Source: Candidatus Poribacteria bacterium
GTDB lineage: Bacteria; Poribacteria; WGA-4E; WGA-3G
Assembly: GCA_022819945.1 (NCBI GenBank)
Contig: JAJEGI010000177.1
Span: 1-40,787, forward strand
Length of the DNA stretch: 40,787 bases
Direction of reading: 5' to 3'
Shown: one piece after another, positions 40,362 to 40,787 of the stretch
How the letters are laid out: each line of letters begins with the position of its first letter
How positions within the stretch are numbered: the first letter of the stretch is position 1
Notes under the pieces: model-generated
What the model saw: the letters and a program-made list of their open reading frames with translations, nothing else
The model's database searches: none
What the model was told of the DNA's origin: nothing
Translations under genes and position numbers: made by a program

Positions 40362-40787
40362 TTAATGCCACACAATATACGTCGGTATCTGCAGCACCAG
40401 CCCGATGAGGCTCCAGACACATCCGAGCGTATAATCCCCCAAGATCAGCCCTAAAAAGAAGGGGATGGCTTGTCGATAGAGTTTCACACCGCCAACTTTT
40501 AGCACGATTGCCTTCGCCAACCAACCCAAGAAGATTGTAAACCACAACCTTCCCATTCCCGTGCCGCTGACTAACACGTAACCGGCAGGGTGTAACGGCC
40601 ACCAGAGAAACCGGATTTTCATGGCCATCAGGAAGATCGTGAACAGAAAGCTGCTACCGATGACACCCAGTTCCGGCACACCTGTCTCGCGTGGGCTAAC
40701 AAGCCACGTTTGCAAACGGTTAAACGTCTCCCACCCCATATAGACGATCCAGCCGCGCGCTTTGCTTGCCACACCCATATCGTAGAG
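40362..40787 (-). CDS. DUF6785-like membrane protein (paralogue 3), 5' end beyond the window
   Basis: C-terminal 141 residues of a DUF6785-like protein; the frame is still open at the window edge (LYDMGVASKARGW). Over about 137 aligned residues it differs from paralogue 2 at about twelve positions (for example MAMKIRF/MIMKIRF, HPAGYV/HPGGYV), so it is a recent duplicate. It ends with the same LQIPTYIVWH tail. It has its own spacer with an R3 repeat and is not part of the ligase operon, whose promoter lies between them. Function unknown. Confidence 0.85.
   Translation of the reverse strand, partial: LYDMGVASKARGWIVYMGWETFNRLQTWLVSPRETGVPELGVIGSSFLFTIFLMAMKIRFLWWPLHPAGYVLVSGTGMGRLWFTIFLGWLAKAIVLKVGGVKLYRQAIPFFLGLILGDYTLGCVWSLIGLVLQIPTYIVWH

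Overview
The window looks like a bacterial chromosome segment, most likely from Candidatus Poribacteria or a close relative. This rests on the recurring secreted-protein architecture (dockerin-type DVNxDGVVNxxDLVLVA pairs followed by a C-terminal LLPNYPNPFNPETWIPYQL domain), several 642-residue membrane proteins of the DUF6785 type, and intergenic spacers full of short palindromic repeat families. No rRNA, tRNA or CRISPR was found. Gene starts are often TTG or GTG, and good sigma70-type promoters can be read in several spacers.

Region 1 (1-5.2 kb): a complete IS3-family element (1-1239, matching 27-bp ends, two overlapping ORFs with a slippery A run) has cut off the 5' end of a leucine-rich-repeat surface protein. 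A second secreted protein follows, combining WD40 repeats, a metzincin-like protease, a dockerin and the same C-terminal sorting-type domain. Region 2 (5.2-14.3 kb) is metabolic: an atypical SDR, a family 2 glycosyltransferase, a secreted dockerin/CX4CH/copper-monooxygenase fusion, a bifunctional homocysteine methyltransferase/methylenetetrahydrofolate reductase, a DUF6785 membrane protein overlapping an AIR-synthase-like protein, and a small methyltransferase.

Region 3 (14.3-21.3 kb) is an assimilatory nitrate cluster: a NasT-like ANTAR regulator, then a leader with candidate ANTAR hexaloop hairpins and a terminator, then ferredoxin-nitrite reductase, a NarK/NasA-type transporter and a molybdopterin nitrate reductase. 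Together they would import nitrate and reduce it to ammonium, with the regulator probably relieving termination in the leader. The regulator's best promoter lies inside a 118-bp element with perfect terminal inverted repeats, and the spacers of the cluster carry repeat elements and a duplicated ribosome-binding leader.

Region 4 (21.3-29.8 kb) looks like an accessory islet bounded by two toxin-antitoxin modules (MazF-like and HicAB). It contains two mosaic copies of an AAA ATPase fused to a PD-(D/E)XK nuclease-like domain, a VIT/von Willebrand A protein and an XRE repressor. Region 5 (29.9-40.8 kb) returns to core functions: a D-2-hydroxyacid dehydrogenase, a HAD hydrolase, 6-phosphogluconate dehydrogenase, a heterodimeric ABC exporter whose asymmetric motifs predict one degenerate ATP site, and an archaeal-type 4-phosphopantoate--beta-alanine ligase overlapping a second DUF6785 gene. 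A third, near-identical DUF6785 gene runs off the right edge.
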